Shown here in pieces: positions 34,789 to 43,870 of a DNA stretch of 64,000 nt. Below the pieces are notes generated by a model. That model saw only the letters and a list, made by a program, of their open reading frames with translations. It was not told the DNA's origin and did no database searches. Numbering within the stretch: position 1 is the first letter of the stretch; each line of letters begins with the position of its first letter. The translations under genes and the position numbers were made by a program. Source of the stretch: Gemmatimonadota bacterium (GTDB lineage: Bacteria > 4572-55 > J002); the NCBI GenBank assembly GCA_003697105.1, contig RFFQ01000173.1, forward strand, positions 4,789 through 68,788, written 5' to 3'.

Positions 34789-36246
34789 TTAGGAGGCTGA
34801 ATCAAGTCGCGCCTGCTCAAAGGCGTATGCGGTTTGTAGAAGTTGCTCTTCCGCATCGGGTTTCGCGATGAATTGTATGCCGGCAGGCAACTGCCCGGCA
34901 GGAATATCGCCCGGCACGGATATCGCCGGTAAGCCCGCCAGACTCGCAAGTACCGTGAATTGATCGGATTGGTACATCCGAAGCGGGTCTGTTAAGTGTT
35001 CGCCCCTACGAAATGCCGGTGTGGGTGTGACCGGTGATACGACCAATTCCACTTGTTGAAACGCTTGCTCAAAATCGCGGGCAATTTGGGTTCGGATTTG
35101 CTGTGCTCTTTGGTAGTACGCGGCGTAATGCTCCTGTTGCAAGACGTATGTGCCCAGCAAAATGCGCCGCTTGACTTCTGGACCAAACCCTTCTGTCCGG
35201 CTGTGACGGTATAGGCTATGCAAATCATTTGCCCGTTTTGAACGATGCCCGTACCGGACGCCATCATAACGCGCTAAATTTGCCGAAGCCTCCGCATTGG
35301 CAATGATATAGTACGTCGCTAGGGCGTAGGGTACATGGGGTAAGGAAATCTCCCGAAGCTCTACGCCACAGGCTTCTAATCGACGTAAACCGGCATCAAA
35401 CGCATACTGTACCACCGGCTCCAGAGTTACGTCCTGAAATTCTTTCACGATGCCAATCGGGAGACCGTTCAAGGTCTTATGGTTTTTCAGGGTTGAGGCA
35501 TCATAAGGGGGTGCCTTCCGGCTTGTAGAATCCTTCGGGTCTGCGCCAGCAAGTACCTGAAATAGAAGCGCGCTATCTTCCACCGTACGGGTCAGACATC
35601 CGATCTGATCAAATGAGGAAGCAAAGGCGACCAATCCAAAGCGGGAGATTCGCCCGTAGGTGGGTTTGAGTCCCACAACGCCGCAAAATGCGGCCGGTTG
35701 CCGCACAGAACCGCCGGTATCCGACCCTAACGCAACGGTTGCCGTATGGACTGCCACTGCCGCGGCAGACCCACCACTGGAGCCGCCGGCTACCCGCGCG
35801 GGATCGTGGGGGTGGCGGGTGGCTCCAAACACGGAAGTTTCGGTTGAAGACCCCATCGCAAATTCATCCAGATTGGTCTTCCCGATAATGATCGCGCCGT
35901 GTTCCCGTAAGCACTGGACAACGGTCGCATCATAGGGGGCAATGAACTCCTGCAACATTTTGGAACCACACGTGACCGGCACGCCTTTCACACAAATGTT
36001 GTCCTTAATGGCGACCGGAATGCCTAATAATGGTGAGGTGTCATCACCTTGATGTAAACGCCGGTCTGCTTGGCGGGCTTGTGCTAATGCCCTCTCCGCC
36101 AGCACGGTGATATAGGCATGGATTGCCGGTTCCGTACGTTCAATGCGGGTCAGGACTTCTCGTGTTATTTCTTCCGAAGTGATACATTTTTTTCGCAATA
36201 AGCCATACAATTCTGCGGCAGATTTATCGCTACATTCCAGAGCCAT
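34789..36246 (-). CDS. gatA: Asp-tRNA(Asn)/Glu-tRNA(Gln) amidotransferase subunit A
   Basis: Glutaminase subunit of GatCAB: hydrolyses glutamine and delivers ammonia to GatB to amidate mischarged tRNA. Amidase-signature catalytic residues are clear: Lys in IPVAIKDNI, and the Ser-cisSer pair in GGSSGGSAAAV and GSDTGGSVRQPA. Other signatures are GLKPTYGRISRFGLVAFASS and the C-terminal GLPAISVP. I chose the ATG at 36246, which gives MALECSDKSAAEL and the usual length of 485; an upstream TTG at 36261 overlapping the gatC stop is the alternative. gatB is not in the window. Confidence 0.94.
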   Translation of the reverse strand: MALECSDKSAAELYGLLRKKCITSEEITREVLTRIERTEPAIHAYITVLAERALAQARQADRRLHQGDDTSPLLGIPVAIKDNICVKGVPVTCGSKMLQEFIAPYDATVVQCLREHGAIIIGKTNLDEFAMGSSTETSVFGATRHPHDPARVAGGSSGGSAAAVAVHTATVALGSDTGGSVRQPAAFCGVVGLKPTYGRISRFGLVAFASSFDQIGCLTRTVEDSALLFQVLAGADPKDSTSRKAPPYDASTLKNHKTLNGLPIGIVKEFQDVTLEPVVQYAFDAGLRRLEACGVELREISLPHVPYALATYYIIANAEASANLARYDGVRYGHRSKRANDLHSLYRHSRTEGFGPEVKRRILLGTYVLQQEHYAAYYQRAQQIRTQIARDFEQAFQQVELVVSPVTPTPAFRRGEHLTDPLRMYQSDQFTVLASLAGLPAISVPGDIPAGQLPAGIQFIAKPDAEEQLLQTAYAFEQARLDSAS

Positions 36247-36257
36247 ACCAACACCGG

Positions 36258-36542
36258 TCAACGGAAAAGAGAGGGTACCCGAAAATGTTCCTGTGCCAGG
36301 TCTGGCGCCAGTTCTTCCAGAACAGTGAATGGCAATCCGATCTGGACTTGATCCGTGCGCAAAACATTTGTTGTCACTCCGGGTTGAACCATCGGTGATA
36401 TACCGGTGGTGTCCACTTCCGTGACCCGGGCGAATGCGGTGAGGATACGTTCCAGGTCGGTGTGGAATTGTGCCATTTCTGAGGGTGTAAGCTCCAGTTG
36501 GGCACGTTTTGTCAGATGGGTAAATTCGGCGTGTGAGATCAT
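36258..36542 (-). CDS. gatC: Asp-tRNA(Asn)/Glu-tRNA(Gln) amidotransferase subunit C
   Basis: Small subunit that stabilises the GatA-GatB interface. A 94-residue protein with the typical start ISHAEFTHLTKRAQLELTPSE, helix FHTDLERILTAFARVTEVDT, then GISPMVQP and the tail LRTDQVQ...FRVPSLF. The ATG at 36542 overlaps the tsaD stop (ATGA); a longer frame from 36590 is rejected. gatC precedes gatA as is common. Confidence 0.93.
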   Translation of the reverse strand: MISHAEFTHLTKRAQLELTPSEMAQFHTDLERILTAFARVTEVDTTGISPMVQPGVTTNVLRTDQVQIGLPFTVLEELAPDLAQEHFRVPSLFR

Positions 36543-37552
36543 TTGTTTATCGCGGTTAGTGGCTGTCGTGCAAAGACGCCTAGTTGCCAAGAATCCGATT
36601 TTCCGGTACGCAGGTAAAAGTCGCCTACGGCGGCAATCATTGCCCCATTATCGGTGCACAAAATCGGTGAGGGATACAGACAGCGCAAGCCATGTTCGGC
36701 GGCGGCGCTTTCGAGTGCGGCGCGTAACCGGCGGTTACAGGCGACTCCCCCCGCCATGGTGACGGTGGGATAGCCCGCATCTAAGCAGGCGGCTATTGTC
36801 CGCTCCACAAGGCTTTTTACCACCGCTTCTTGAAAGCTGGCAAGAATGTCGTTCCGGTGCGCCTGAATAAATTCGACGGTTTGTTTTTGCAGGTAATAGA
36901 GTACGGCCGTTTTTAACCCGCTGAAACTAAAATCATACGGATGGTTACGGATGATGGGGGGCGGAAATTCCACAAAATTCGGATCTCCTTCTGCCGCTAA
37001 TTTATCGATAATGGGACCACCCGGATAGCCTAATTCCAGCCATTTCGCAATTTTGTCAAATGCCTCACCGGCGGCATCATCACGTGTTTGGCCCCGCAAT
37101 TGATATTTGCCGCGTTCGGGCATGTCCACGAGCAAGGTATGCCCGCCAGACACGACCAAGCTGACCAATGGGGGTTCTAATTCCGCGCTGCCAAGGAAAT
37201 TAGAGAATAAATGCCCTTCTAAATGATTTACGCCTACCAACGGTTTTTGTGTTGTGTAGGCGAGTCCTTTAGCGACCGATACGCCCACCAGTAACGATCC
37301 AACTAAACCGGGCGCATTGGTGACCGCGATACCATCAATGTCGGTCAATGCGATATTTGCTTGGGCGAGTGCCGTTTCAATAATGGGGATAATCTTCTGG
37401 ACGTGGGCACGAGAGGCGAGTTCCGGTACAACACCACCGTAGGGGATATGGACGGCTTGTGAGGCAATGATATTGGAGAGAATGTGTGTGCCGTCCCGTA
37501 CAACCGCCGCCGATGTTTCGTCGCAGGAGGATTCAATCCCCAGTACCAGCAT
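36539..37552 (-). CDS. tsaD: tRNA N6-adenosine threonylcarbamoyltransferase
   Basis: Transfers threonylcarbamoyl to A37 of ANN-decoding tRNAs (t6A). ASKHA-fold signatures: LGIESSCDETSAAV at the N-terminus, the metal-binding HLEGH (about residues 110-114), VSGGHTLL, GEAFDKIAKWLELGYPGGP and GGVACNRRLR. 337 residues, normal. The ATG at 37552 has a GAGG site six bases upstream; a TTG six bases earlier is possible. It starts nine bases after the bactofilin gene and overlaps gatC, so a translation-accuracy set is coupled behind cytoskeletal genes. Confidence 0.95.
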   Translation of the reverse strand: MLVLGIESSCDETSAAVVRDGTHILSNIIASQAVHIPYGGVVPELASRAHVQKIIPIIETALAQANIALTDIDGIAVTNAPGLVGSLLVGVSVAKGLAYTTQKPLVGVNHLEGHLFSNFLGSAELEPPLVSLVVSGGHTLLVDMPERGKYQLRGQTRDDAAGEAFDKIAKWLELGYPGGPIIDKLAAEGDPNFVEFPPPIIRNHPYDFSFSGLKTAVLYYLQKQTVEFIQAHRNDILASFQEAVVKSLVERTIAACLDAGYPTVTMAGGVACNRRLRAALESAAAEHGLRCLYPSPILCTDNGAMIAAVGDFYLRTGKSDSWQLGVFARQPLTAINK

Positions 37553-37561
37553 TCCCAACCT

Positions 37562-37990
37562 CTATTTCCGTTTTCGGGAGGTACTTTGTCCCCCGCTGGA
37601 TGGCGTGTTTCCCGCGCTACTTCCTCCCCCGGAGGTGCCCTTGGGTTGATCACTTAAATAGGCGGGAACTTCTCGTTCTTTCATGTTCACTTTACCCCGA
37701 ATAATGGCTTCCGGATCGACTTCTAAGCCGCCGGTGGGGCATTCAATGTCCCCTTCTACCCGACCACTGGCATGAATATGGACTTTTTCTTTGGCAAAAA
37801 TATTACCAACCACTTTGCCTTCGACCGAAACAATGGTGCCTTCTACTTCGGCGGTCACCCGTCCATTTCTGCCGATGTGAAATTTGCCGTTGACCTTAAT
37901 TTTACCTTCAAATTCACCTTCAATGGTGATGTCCTCATCGCTGGTCATCTCCCCGGTAACTTTAATTCCTTTGCTGATTAATGATTGCAC
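37562..37990 (-). CDS. Bactofilin (first paralogue, Ser/Gly-rich tail)
   Basis: A 142-residue polymer-forming cytoskeletal protein. The bactofilin right-handed beta helix (about residues 8-100) is visible as regularly spaced hydrophobic residues: GIKVTGEM, DITIEGEFEGKIKVNGKFHIG, GRVTAEVEGTIVSVEGKVVGNI, EKVHIHASGRVEGDIECPTG, IIRGKVNM. The tail (about 110-142) is rich in Ser, Gly and Lys/Arg. GTG start with GGAGGAATT directly before it. Bactofilins form nucleotide-independent filaments for cell shape and for tethering hydrolases. Confidence 0.93.
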   Translation of the reverse strand: MQSLISKGIKVTGEMTSDEDITIEGEFEGKIKVNGKFHIGRNGRVTAEVEGTIVSVEGKVVGNIFAKEKVHIHASGRVEGDIECPTGGLEVDPEAIIRGKVNMKEREVPAYLSDQPKGTSGGGSSAGNTPSSGGQSTSRKRK

Positions 37991-38032
37991 AATTCCTCCA
38001 CATTGTTATCAACTTACATATTCTAAGGTTTA

Positions 38033-38464
38033 CTATTTGGATTCCGCTGATGGTGATGGTTTAGGGGACCGTTTTCGATCCGGCATTTCACAACTTCCCT
38101 TAAAAATAGCCCCATCTTCCACCACGAGACGCGGATTATCAATATTACCCGTCACGTGGGCCGTAGGGCGGAGATGTAGTTTATCTTGTGTGACAATGCT
38201 TCCATTCACCCGTCCGGAGACGATCATATTGCGAGCCCGGATGGATTCGCTCTCAAGGTTACCGGACTCCTCAATGGTGAGGTCTTCATTTAAGCTGATT
38301 TTACCATTGACTTTACCCATAATTCGTACCGAATCCTGACCGGAAATATCGCCTTTAATCACCACCCGCGAGCCGATGTAGGTATCTTGTTTGCGGTCTA
38401 ACTTCGGGATATTTGCCTGTTGTAAACGCTGTTCTTCTTTGTTTTTGTTACCAAACCAACCCAT
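38033..38464 (-). CDS. Bactofilin (second paralogue)
   Basis: A 143-residue bactofilin: a short charged N-terminus (MGWFGNKNKEEQ), then beta-helix turns YIGSRVVIKGDISGQDSVRI, GKVNGKISLNEDLTIEESG, MIVSGRVNGSIVTQDKLHL, AHVTGNIDNPRLVVEDGAIFKG and a basic tail (DRKRSPKPS). The N-terminal MGWFG may contact the membrane. It is first in the minus-strand operon, 42 bases before the first paralogue, and they may co-polymerise. A strong promoter lies at 38514-38542. Confidence 0.93.
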   Translation of the reverse strand: MGWFGNKNKEEQRLQQANIPKLDRKQDTYIGSRVVIKGDISGQDSVRIMGKVNGKISLNEDLTIEESGNLESESIRARNMIVSGRVNGSIVTQDKLHLRPTAHVTGNIDNPRLVVEDGAIFKGSCEMPDRKRSPKPSPSAESK

Positions 38465-38513
38465 ATATTCTCCTTTTTATCTTCCAAAATTATTAAGTAG
38501 AGATTCCGCGCTC

Positions 38514-38542
38514 AATATAGGTCTTTTACCAATCAGCGTCAA
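38514..38542 (-). promoter_or_regulatory. Predicted sigma-70 promoter for the bactofilin-tsaD-gatCA-TPR-AAA operon
   Basis: Minus strand TTGACG (38537-38542), 17-base spacer, TATATT (38514-38519), about 50 bases before the first ATG. Confidence 0.76.
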
Positions 38543-38590
38543 GCCTTATTCCGCGCCAAAGGGGTATCCTAGCAGGGCTAAAAACAAGGG

Positions 38591-38619
38591 TTTACAAATC
38601 CTTTTTTTTTTGCTAGGAT
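38591..38619 (+). promoter_or_regulatory. Predicted sigma-70 promoter for the amidase-aroA-menF operon
   Basis: TTTACA (38591-38596), 17-base spacer containing a long T run, TAGGAT (38614-38619), about 60 bases before the amidase ATG. Back to back with the bactofilin promoter. Confidence 0.6.
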
Positions 38620-38679
38620 CAGGGCGGTGTTTCCAACCAACGTGTTTCCTTTCACTTTGAATCCAGACGAAATCTATCC

Positions 38680-39876
38680 ATGCAAAAGTGGTTACTTATC
38701 GGGTTTATCTTGCTGGGCATGACCTCCATCGCCGTCCCGAAGATCAAACCGAGTGAACGACATGTCACGGCAGTGGCGCAACCGGGGGATGGCATTTATG
38801 CGTTACTGGCACGCTACCATCTACCTCAAAATCGTTACTATGTGGATCAGTTCCGGGCGTTGAATGCCTCGAATCTTGCAGGTAATGACCATCTGGTTGC
38901 CGGGCGAACCTACGAAATACCGATCAAAATATATACTTATAACGGGATCAGCATCCGTTCCACCGTGGGGATTTCGGATCGATCCCATGCGGAACGAATT
39001 CAAGCGTATAATCGCACGATGCTAAACGCCGGTTTTCAGGATCAGGACTATCTGATTAGTAAGGTGTTGTGGGTACCTTTCCACGAATTGGAATCGAACC
39101 CAGCCGCTTATGAAACTCGCCGTAAAACGTCGGGACGTTCGAGACCATTCTCGATTTTTGGTCCCCGATATGCGGAGGTGACTTTTACGGACTCAGACCT
39201 GCGTGGTTCGGTCTTTTATATTGTTGCTGGGCACGGTGGTCCCGACCCCGGCGCGACCGGTAAACGGGGAAATCACACGCTTTGTGAAGATGAGTACGCC
39301 TATGACATCGCTCTGCGGCTGACCCGCAATTTGCTGGCACATGGTGCCATCGCTTACGTGATTACCCGTGACCCTAATGACGGTATCCGCGATGAAGCGT
39401 ACCTAAAATGTGATACGGATGAGTATTGTTGGAAGGCTCAGGCGATCCCGCGAGGACAGTTATCCCGCTTGCACCAGCGAGCAGAAGCAATCAACCGGCT
39501 TTACTGGCGTCACAAAGGTGCCAAACAGCGGGTAGTTGTACTCCACGTGGACTCGCGCAGCCGTGGCAACCGGGTGGATATGTTTTTTTACTACCATTCG
39601 ACCAGCCATTCCGGTAAACGCTTGGCAGAAACCCTCCACCAGACGATCCGGCGGAAATATCAGATTCACCAACCGGCGCGAGGTTATCACGGGTTTGTGC
39701 GTGCCAGAGATGAGTTATACATGCTCCGCAAACCCCTTCCGACAACGGTTTATGTGGAATTAGGGAACATCAAAAATAGTTTTGACCAACTGCGGCTGAT
39801 CAAAGTGGATAATCGGCAAGCGGTTGCCAACTGGCTAACAGAGGGTTTAATCAAAGACATCAACGCCACCAAATGA
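38680..39876 (+). CDS. N-acetylmuramoyl-L-alanine amidase (Amidase_3) with LysM-like domain
   Basis: Periplasmic zinc amidase that removes stem peptides from peptidoglycan. Signal peptide at residues 1-19. A LysM-like segment (about 28-82: GDGIYALLARYHLP, LNASNLAG, VAGRTYEIP) probably binds glycan. The Amidase_3 catalytic domain (about 175-398) has zinc ligands His185 (VAGHGG), an acidic ligand in CEDEYAYD (203-205), His289 (VLHVDS) and the catalytic Glu360 (VYVELGN). 398 residues. It faces away from the bactofilin genes across a shared promoter region, a plausible shape-control partnership. aroA begins 13 bases later. Confidence 0.9.
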   Translation: MQKWLLIGFILLGMTSIAVPKIKPSERHVTAVAQPGDGIYALLARYHLPQNRYYVDQFRALNASNLAGNDHLVAGRTYEIPIKIYTYNGISIRSTVGISDRSHAERIQAYNRTMLNAGFQDQDYLISKVLWVPFHELESNPAAYETRRKTSGRSRPFSIFGPRYAEVTFTDSDLRGSVFYIVAGHGGPDPGATGKRGNHTLCEDEYAYDIALRLTRNLLAHGAIAYVITRDPNDGIRDEAYLKCDTDEYCWKAQAIPRGQLSRLHQRAEAINRLYWRHKGAKQRVVVLHVDSRSRGNRVDMFFYYHSTSHSGKRLAETLHQTIRRKYQIHQPARGYHGFVRARDELYMLRKPLPTTVYVELGNIKNSFDQLRLIKVDNRQAVANWLTEGLIKDINATK

Positions 39877-39889
39877 GACGCTACTGCTT

Positions 39890-41188
39890 ATGAAACGTTC
39901 CCTGATGGTACAACCGGCCGCGGCTCTACACGGGGACATCACGGTGCCGGGCGATAAGTCAATCTCACACCGGGCGGTGCTCTTGGGAGCACTGGGTGAC
40001 GGGCAATTTACCGTGAAAAATTGGCTTTCTGCCGGCGATACCGAAGCTAGCTTACAAGCCGTTCAGGATTTGGGCATCCCCGTGGAACGACCATCACCCA
40101 CCACCTTGATCCTCACGGGGGGAATGTTTCAACCGCCGGATCACCCGCTGAACTTGAGGAATACCGGTACCGGCTTGCGTTTGCTCGCCGGTATTCTTGC
40201 CGCCCAACCGTTTGAAAGCATTTTGGATGGCAGTTCGCAACTTCGCCAACGCCCAATGGGACGGATCATTGACCCGCTCCGGCGGATGGGCGCGGAGATT
40301 TCCGGCATGGACGGGTATGCCCCGCTCCACATTAAACCGGCGGCATTACGAGGCATCGATTATACGCTACCGGTGGCAAGTGCACAGGTCAAAAGCGCGA
40401 TTTTGCTTGCCGGACTTTTTGCCCAAGGGGAGACCATCCTCCGGCAAAATTACCCCTCCCGCGATCACACCGAACGGATGCTACAAGCGATGGGGGCAAA
40501 TCTGACCCAACAAAACGGTATCATCCACCTTCAACCGGGGAATCCCTTGAAAAATCAGGACATCTCCATCCCTGGCGATTTATCCGCCGCGGCGTTTCCG
40601 CTGGCGGCGGCATTGATTGTACCGGACAGCGACATCACTCTCCACGGGGTGAATCTCAACCCTACACGTACCGGCTTGCTTGACGTGCTCACCCGCATGG
40701 GAGCCAACCTGACGATCACGAAAACCGGGACCCAAGCTGGTGAACCGGTGGGCCGGATTCACGCCCAAACCAGCGAACTGCACGGGATCGAAATCGGGGG
40801 CGCAATGATCCCGCGCTTGATCGATGAAATTCCAATTTTGATGGTGATCGCGCTCCATGCGGAAGGGCAAACCCTTGTGCGGGATGCTGCCGAATTACGG
40901 GTTAAAGAGAGCGACCGCCTGTCCGTGATGACCGCGCAGTTACATCGGCTCGGTGCTTCGATCACCGAAACTCCCGAGGGTTTCCGGCTGGTGGGTAAGC
41001 AACACTTGACCGGTGCCGTCGTCGATAGTCACGAGGACCACCGGGTTGCCATGAGCCTGGCTATTGCCGGGCTAGTTGCCACTGGGGAAACGGTTGTTCG
41101 GAATAGCCCCTGTATTGGCGATTCCTTTCCCGATTTTGTTTCCCAGATGAAGTCTCTCGGGGCGCCTATCCGTACCCACACTTGGTAG
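39890..41188 (+). CDS. aroA: 3-Phosphoshikimate 1-carboxyvinyltransferase (EPSP synthase)
   Basis: Joins shikimate 3-phosphate and phosphoenolpyruvate. Signatures: GDKSISHRA at the N-terminus (Lys23), RNTGTGLRLL, LRQRPMGRI, SAQVKSAILLAGL, IPGDLSAAAFPL, DEIPILMVIA, RVKESDR and DHRVAMSLA. 432 residues, typical. This completes the DAHP-to-chorismate set split from the operon at 2298-7238. The ATG at 39890 lacks a strong ribosome-binding site; a downstream Met at 39905 is possible. Confidence 0.95.
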   Translation: MKRSLMVQPAAALHGDITVPGDKSISHRAVLLGALGDGQFTVKNWLSAGDTEASLQAVQDLGIPVERPSPTTLILTGGMFQPPDHPLNLRNTGTGLRLLAGILAAQPFESILDGSSQLRQRPMGRIIDPLRRMGAEISGMDGYAPLHIKPAALRGIDYTLPVASAQVKSAILLAGLFAQGETILRQNYPSRDHTERMLQAMGANLTQQNGIIHLQPGNPLKNQDISIPGDLSAAAFPLAAALIVPDSDITLHGVNLNPTRTGLLDVLTRMGANLTITKTGTQAGEPVGRIHAQTSELHGIEIGGAMIPRLIDEIPILMVIALHAEGQTLVRDAAELRVKESDRLSVMTAQLHRLGASITETPEGFRLVGKQHLTGAVVDSHEDHRVAMSLAIAGLVATGETVVRNSPCIGDSFPDFVSQMKSLGAPIRTHTW

Positions 41189-41200
41189 TCTGGAGAGATG

Positions 41201-42487
41201 ATGAACCGTATTGAAATTCCGATTCCGCCGCTTGATCCCTTAATCTGGCTTTCTCACCAATCGTTACCGCAAAAACTGTTTTGGGCGAATCGGGATCGCA
41301 CGGAGATCGTCGCCGGTAGTGGTGTAGCAGATGTTGTTCGCTGTGAGAACCGTTTGGATGCATGTTTTCAATCATTTGCTGAGGTGACATACCCGCAACG
41401 CTATTGGGGGGGATTCCGCTTTGACCCCACCCGACCTTTCGGGGCGGAATGGCGGGTAACCGGTAATGGATACTTTGTATTACCTAAATTTGAGGTGGGC
41501 TTGCGGGAGAATCGTTGGTTTTTGGCGGGTAACTTTCCAGAGGAAAAGAGAGCTGAGGTGGATGTCACCTTGCAGCAAATGCGGGCAAATGTTGCTTCGT
41601 TTTCACCGGCGAATCATCACTCCCTCGTACCTGCCCCACCTTTTTTGAAGCGCACCGACGTGCCCGATAAAACCGGTTGGATTAAAGCTATTAATACCAC
41701 CTTGCGCCAGTTTGTCCCCCATGCTTTTGAGAAAGTTGTCCTTGCCCGAAGGTCTATATTTGAAGCGGATCGAGGAATCGATCCGGTCTGGATTCTGCAA
41801 AAATTGGCGAAAGCGAATCCCAATACCTTTTTGTTTTTGATGCAATTTTCGGCGGATTCGGCATTTATCAGTGCCACCCCGGAGCGGCTCTACGCTCGTC
41901 AGCAGCGAATCTTACAAAGTGAAGCCCTTGCGGGAACCCGCCCACGGGGCAGATCGCCCGAAGAAGACGATCAACTGCAACATGTCCTTTTACACAGTGA
42001 AAAAGACCGCCGCGAGCACCGTATTGTAACGACAAGCATCCGGCAAGCCTTTGAACCATTGTGTGAATCCGTGACCGTCGAGGATGGTGTCAACGTCCTA
42101 AAATTGAGTCAGTTACAACACTTGTACCAGCGGGTTGAAGGCGTGTTATTGCCGGATCAAGGGGAGGCGGATATTATTAACCGGTTGCATCCGACCCCGG
42201 CAGTGGGGGGCAGACCGGCTACCCGGGCACTGCAACATATTCGTGAATGGGAAGTATTTGACCGCGGTTGGTATGCGGCGCCGGTGGGCTGGGCGAGTGC
42301 GGATGCGTCAGAATTTGCCGTCGGGATTCGTTCCGGGTTGGTGGCGGGAAGGCGGCTTTATCTGTACGCTGGAGCGGGTATTGTACCCGGTTCGCATCCA
42401 GCCGCGGAATGGCAAGAAATTGAAAATAAACAGAACAGCTTTTTGCGGGCATTAGGGGTGTACCCCCATGAAAAAACCGTGCGGTAG
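41201..42487 (+). CDS. menF: Isochorismate synthase (menaquinone type)
   Basis: Isomerises chorismate to isochorismate, entry to menaquinone synthesis. The chorismate-binding domain covers about residues 165-420: FEKVVLARR, ISATPERLY, EALAGTRPRG, SEKDRREHRIV, HPTPAVGG, EVFDRGWYAAPVGW, FAVGIRSG, YAGAGIVPGS. The EKDRREH and PTPAVGG motifs and no pyruvate-lyase features favour isochorismate over anthranilate or aminodeoxychorismate synthase. Two ATGs are adjacent; GGAG lies five bases before the second (41201). 428 residues. Pairs functionally with menC at 2298. A siderophore-type EntC role is possible but less likely without NRPS genes. Confidence 0.88.
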   Translation: MNRIEIPIPPLDPLIWLSHQSLPQKLFWANRDRTEIVAGSGVADVVRCENRLDACFQSFAEVTYPQRYWGGFRFDPTRPFGAEWRVTGNGYFVLPKFEVGLRENRWFLAGNFPEEKRAEVDVTLQQMRANVASFSPANHHSLVPAPPFLKRTDVPDKTGWIKAINTTLRQFVPHAFEKVVLARRSIFEADRGIDPVWILQKLAKANPNTFLFLMQFSADSAFISATPERLYARQQRILQSEALAGTRPRGRSPEEDDQLQHVLLHSEKDRREHRIVTTSIRQAFEPLCESVTVEDGVNVLKLSQLQHLYQRVEGVLLPDQGEADIINRLHPTPAVGGRPATRALQHIREWEVFDRGWYAAPVGWASADASEFAVGIRSGLVAGRRLYLYAGAGIVPGSHPAAEWQEIENKQNSFLRALGVYPHEKTVR

Positions 42488-42520
42488 ATATGAAAGGCTC
42501 TATCGCACGGTTCATTTTTA
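42475..42520. terminator. Bidirectional terminator between menF and the DUF6588-like gene
   Basis: ACCGTGCG/CGCACGGT plus TAGA/TCTA form a stem broken by one G-T pair. It begins inside the last codons of menF. A T-rich tail follows on the plus strand, and six T residues follow on the minus strand. Confidence 0.75.
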
Positions 42521-42539
42521 TGCCGGACGGATCGTCCGG

Positions 42540-43625
42540 TTAGAAGTTAAAATTCAAGCCGGAACTGATCGAATTGATATTGCCAATGTTAAAATCGGCA
42601 TTGAGGCTAAAAAAGCCAACGTGGAGCATCCCCCCAAGGGTGAACCGATATTTATTTTCCCCATCAATCTCAAAATTAATATCCACGTCCTCGGTACCCG
42701 CTTGACTTTCCAACTGGTAGGTATATGAAATGTCAATGGAGGAGCTTTCCAGCAGGAAACCGGCATACGGGGTAAATATCCCCATTGGTTTGCTAGCATT
42801 GATGCCATAAGCCATCGCGGTGACTTCCACAATATCACCGGCTTCTAGTTTTTGGGTATAAAATCCAAGTGCGACATCCACCGGCAACGGTGCAGGTAGC
42901 CACACCGCCGGGTTGTGCTGAATCCCGAAGCCAAACAGCCCCACATCCCCAATTTCCTCAGTAAGATTGATGCCCGGTACAAACCGGAACAGGAGTTTTG
43001 TGCCATACACCGTTCCGATCCCGAATTGGGGCACGGCGAGGGGTAACACAGGCAGTTCATCCAACACACCGGTCACTTGGGTGACTTCCACGGTCTCCGC
43101 GTCCAGTTGATAGGTTTGGGTCTGCCCGCCATCGCTTACCGTAAAGGTATCTCCGGGAAAAACGACTTGTACATGTTCATCTTTACTGCCCACTGCCGTG
43201 GGACCGGACATGCTCACGGTGTACGTTTTTTCAATCATTTGGTCGATCACGTCGTCTTGATAGGCAGAGGGGATATTTTCATCTGCCAAAATTTGTTCGG
43301 CTTGACGCCGGGTAAAATTGAAGGTGGTTGTGGTTTCAAAAACATCATCGTCGCTGGCAAAGAATGACCCCATTGCGATCAACCCGACCTCCACATGTAA
43401 ATCCAGAAATTGGGCGGTTGCGGCTTGACCCAGCCAACCGGCATTCATATTTGCCCCAAATGCCGAAGGAAGCGAGCCTAAATACGCCTCGGCGGCATCT
43501 TGTGAAAGATTTTCTAGGGCTTCATCCAATGATTGGCTCGTTTCGTCTTGTGCCTGCACGGGAGTTACCCCGATCAATACGGCGCTGAACGCTAATACCC
43601 CCAACTTCATTAATGACCGATACAT
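42540..43625 (-). CDS. DUF6588-like outer-membrane protein
   Basis: A 361-residue exported protein. Signal peptide at residues 1-26 (ending VQAQ); then an acidic helix (SLDEALENLSQDAAEAYLG). The phrase YLGSLPSAFGANMNAGWLGQA and the following strand pairs match what I know of DUF6588 proteins, which look like small outer-membrane barrels. The end (SSGLNFNF) has a terminal Phe as in outer-membrane barrels. The ATG at 43625 is four bases after AGGAGG; the longer open frame from 43766 hides the signal peptide and is rejected. Promoter at 43692-43720. Function unknown. Confidence 0.75.
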   Translation of the reverse strand: MYRSLMKLGVLAFSAVLIGVTPVQAQDETSQSLDEALENLSQDAAEAYLGSLPSAFGANMNAGWLGQAATAQFLDLHVEVGLIAMGSFFASDDDVFETTTTFNFTRRQAEQILADENIPSAYQDDVIDQMIEKTYTVSMSGPTAVGSKDEHVQVVFPGDTFTVSDGGQTQTYQLDAETVEVTQVTGVLDELPVLPLAVPQFGIGTVYGTKLLFRFVPGINLTEEIGDVGLFGFGIQHNPAVWLPAPLPVDVALGFYTQKLEAGDIVEVTAMAYGINASKPMGIFTPYAGFLLESSSIDISYTYQLESQAGTEDVDINFEIDGENKYRFTLGGMLHVGFFSLNADFNIGNINSISSGLNFNF

Positions 43626-43691
43626 AGTGCCTCCTAACAAAAAATGTGATGGTGAACGTAGATCAAGACAGGATATTCCATCCCGATAGGA

Positions 43692-43720
43692 ATCATACTG
43701 GTTTTGATGAGGTCTGTCAA
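43692..43720 (-). promoter_or_regulatory. Predicted sigma-70 promoter for the DUF6588-like gene
   Basis: Minus strand TTGACA (43715-43720), 17-base spacer, TATGAT (43692-43697). Confidence 0.76.
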
Positions 43721-43781
43721 TTAAATTTTTGAAATTAAATGAGTTAAGGCTGAATTCTGCAGACAAAATGTATATTTTCTA

Positions 43782-43810
43782 TTGATCGATACGGCATTTT
43801 TGATTATTAC
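43782..43810 (+). promoter_or_regulatory. Possible promoter for the small acidic protein and M32 carboxypeptidase
   Basis: TTGATC (43782-43787), 17-base spacer, TATTAC (43805-43810), about 55 bases before the ATG. Confidence 0.45.
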
Positions 43811-43870
43811 ATCAACATCGAAAAAACATCAGGATGTTTTGTTCAGTACTTCATTGAAAGGAGCAGGGTA

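Noticed and set aside
34770-34949. Upstream extension of the TPR gene
   Set aside because: These codons lie over gatA in another frame and give an Arg/Pro/Ser-rich segment without TPR pattern; the ATG at 34769 has a ribosome-binding site.
38597-38613. T-run near 38601 as a terminator
   Set aside because: No stem precedes it; it fits better as the spacer of the amidase promoter.
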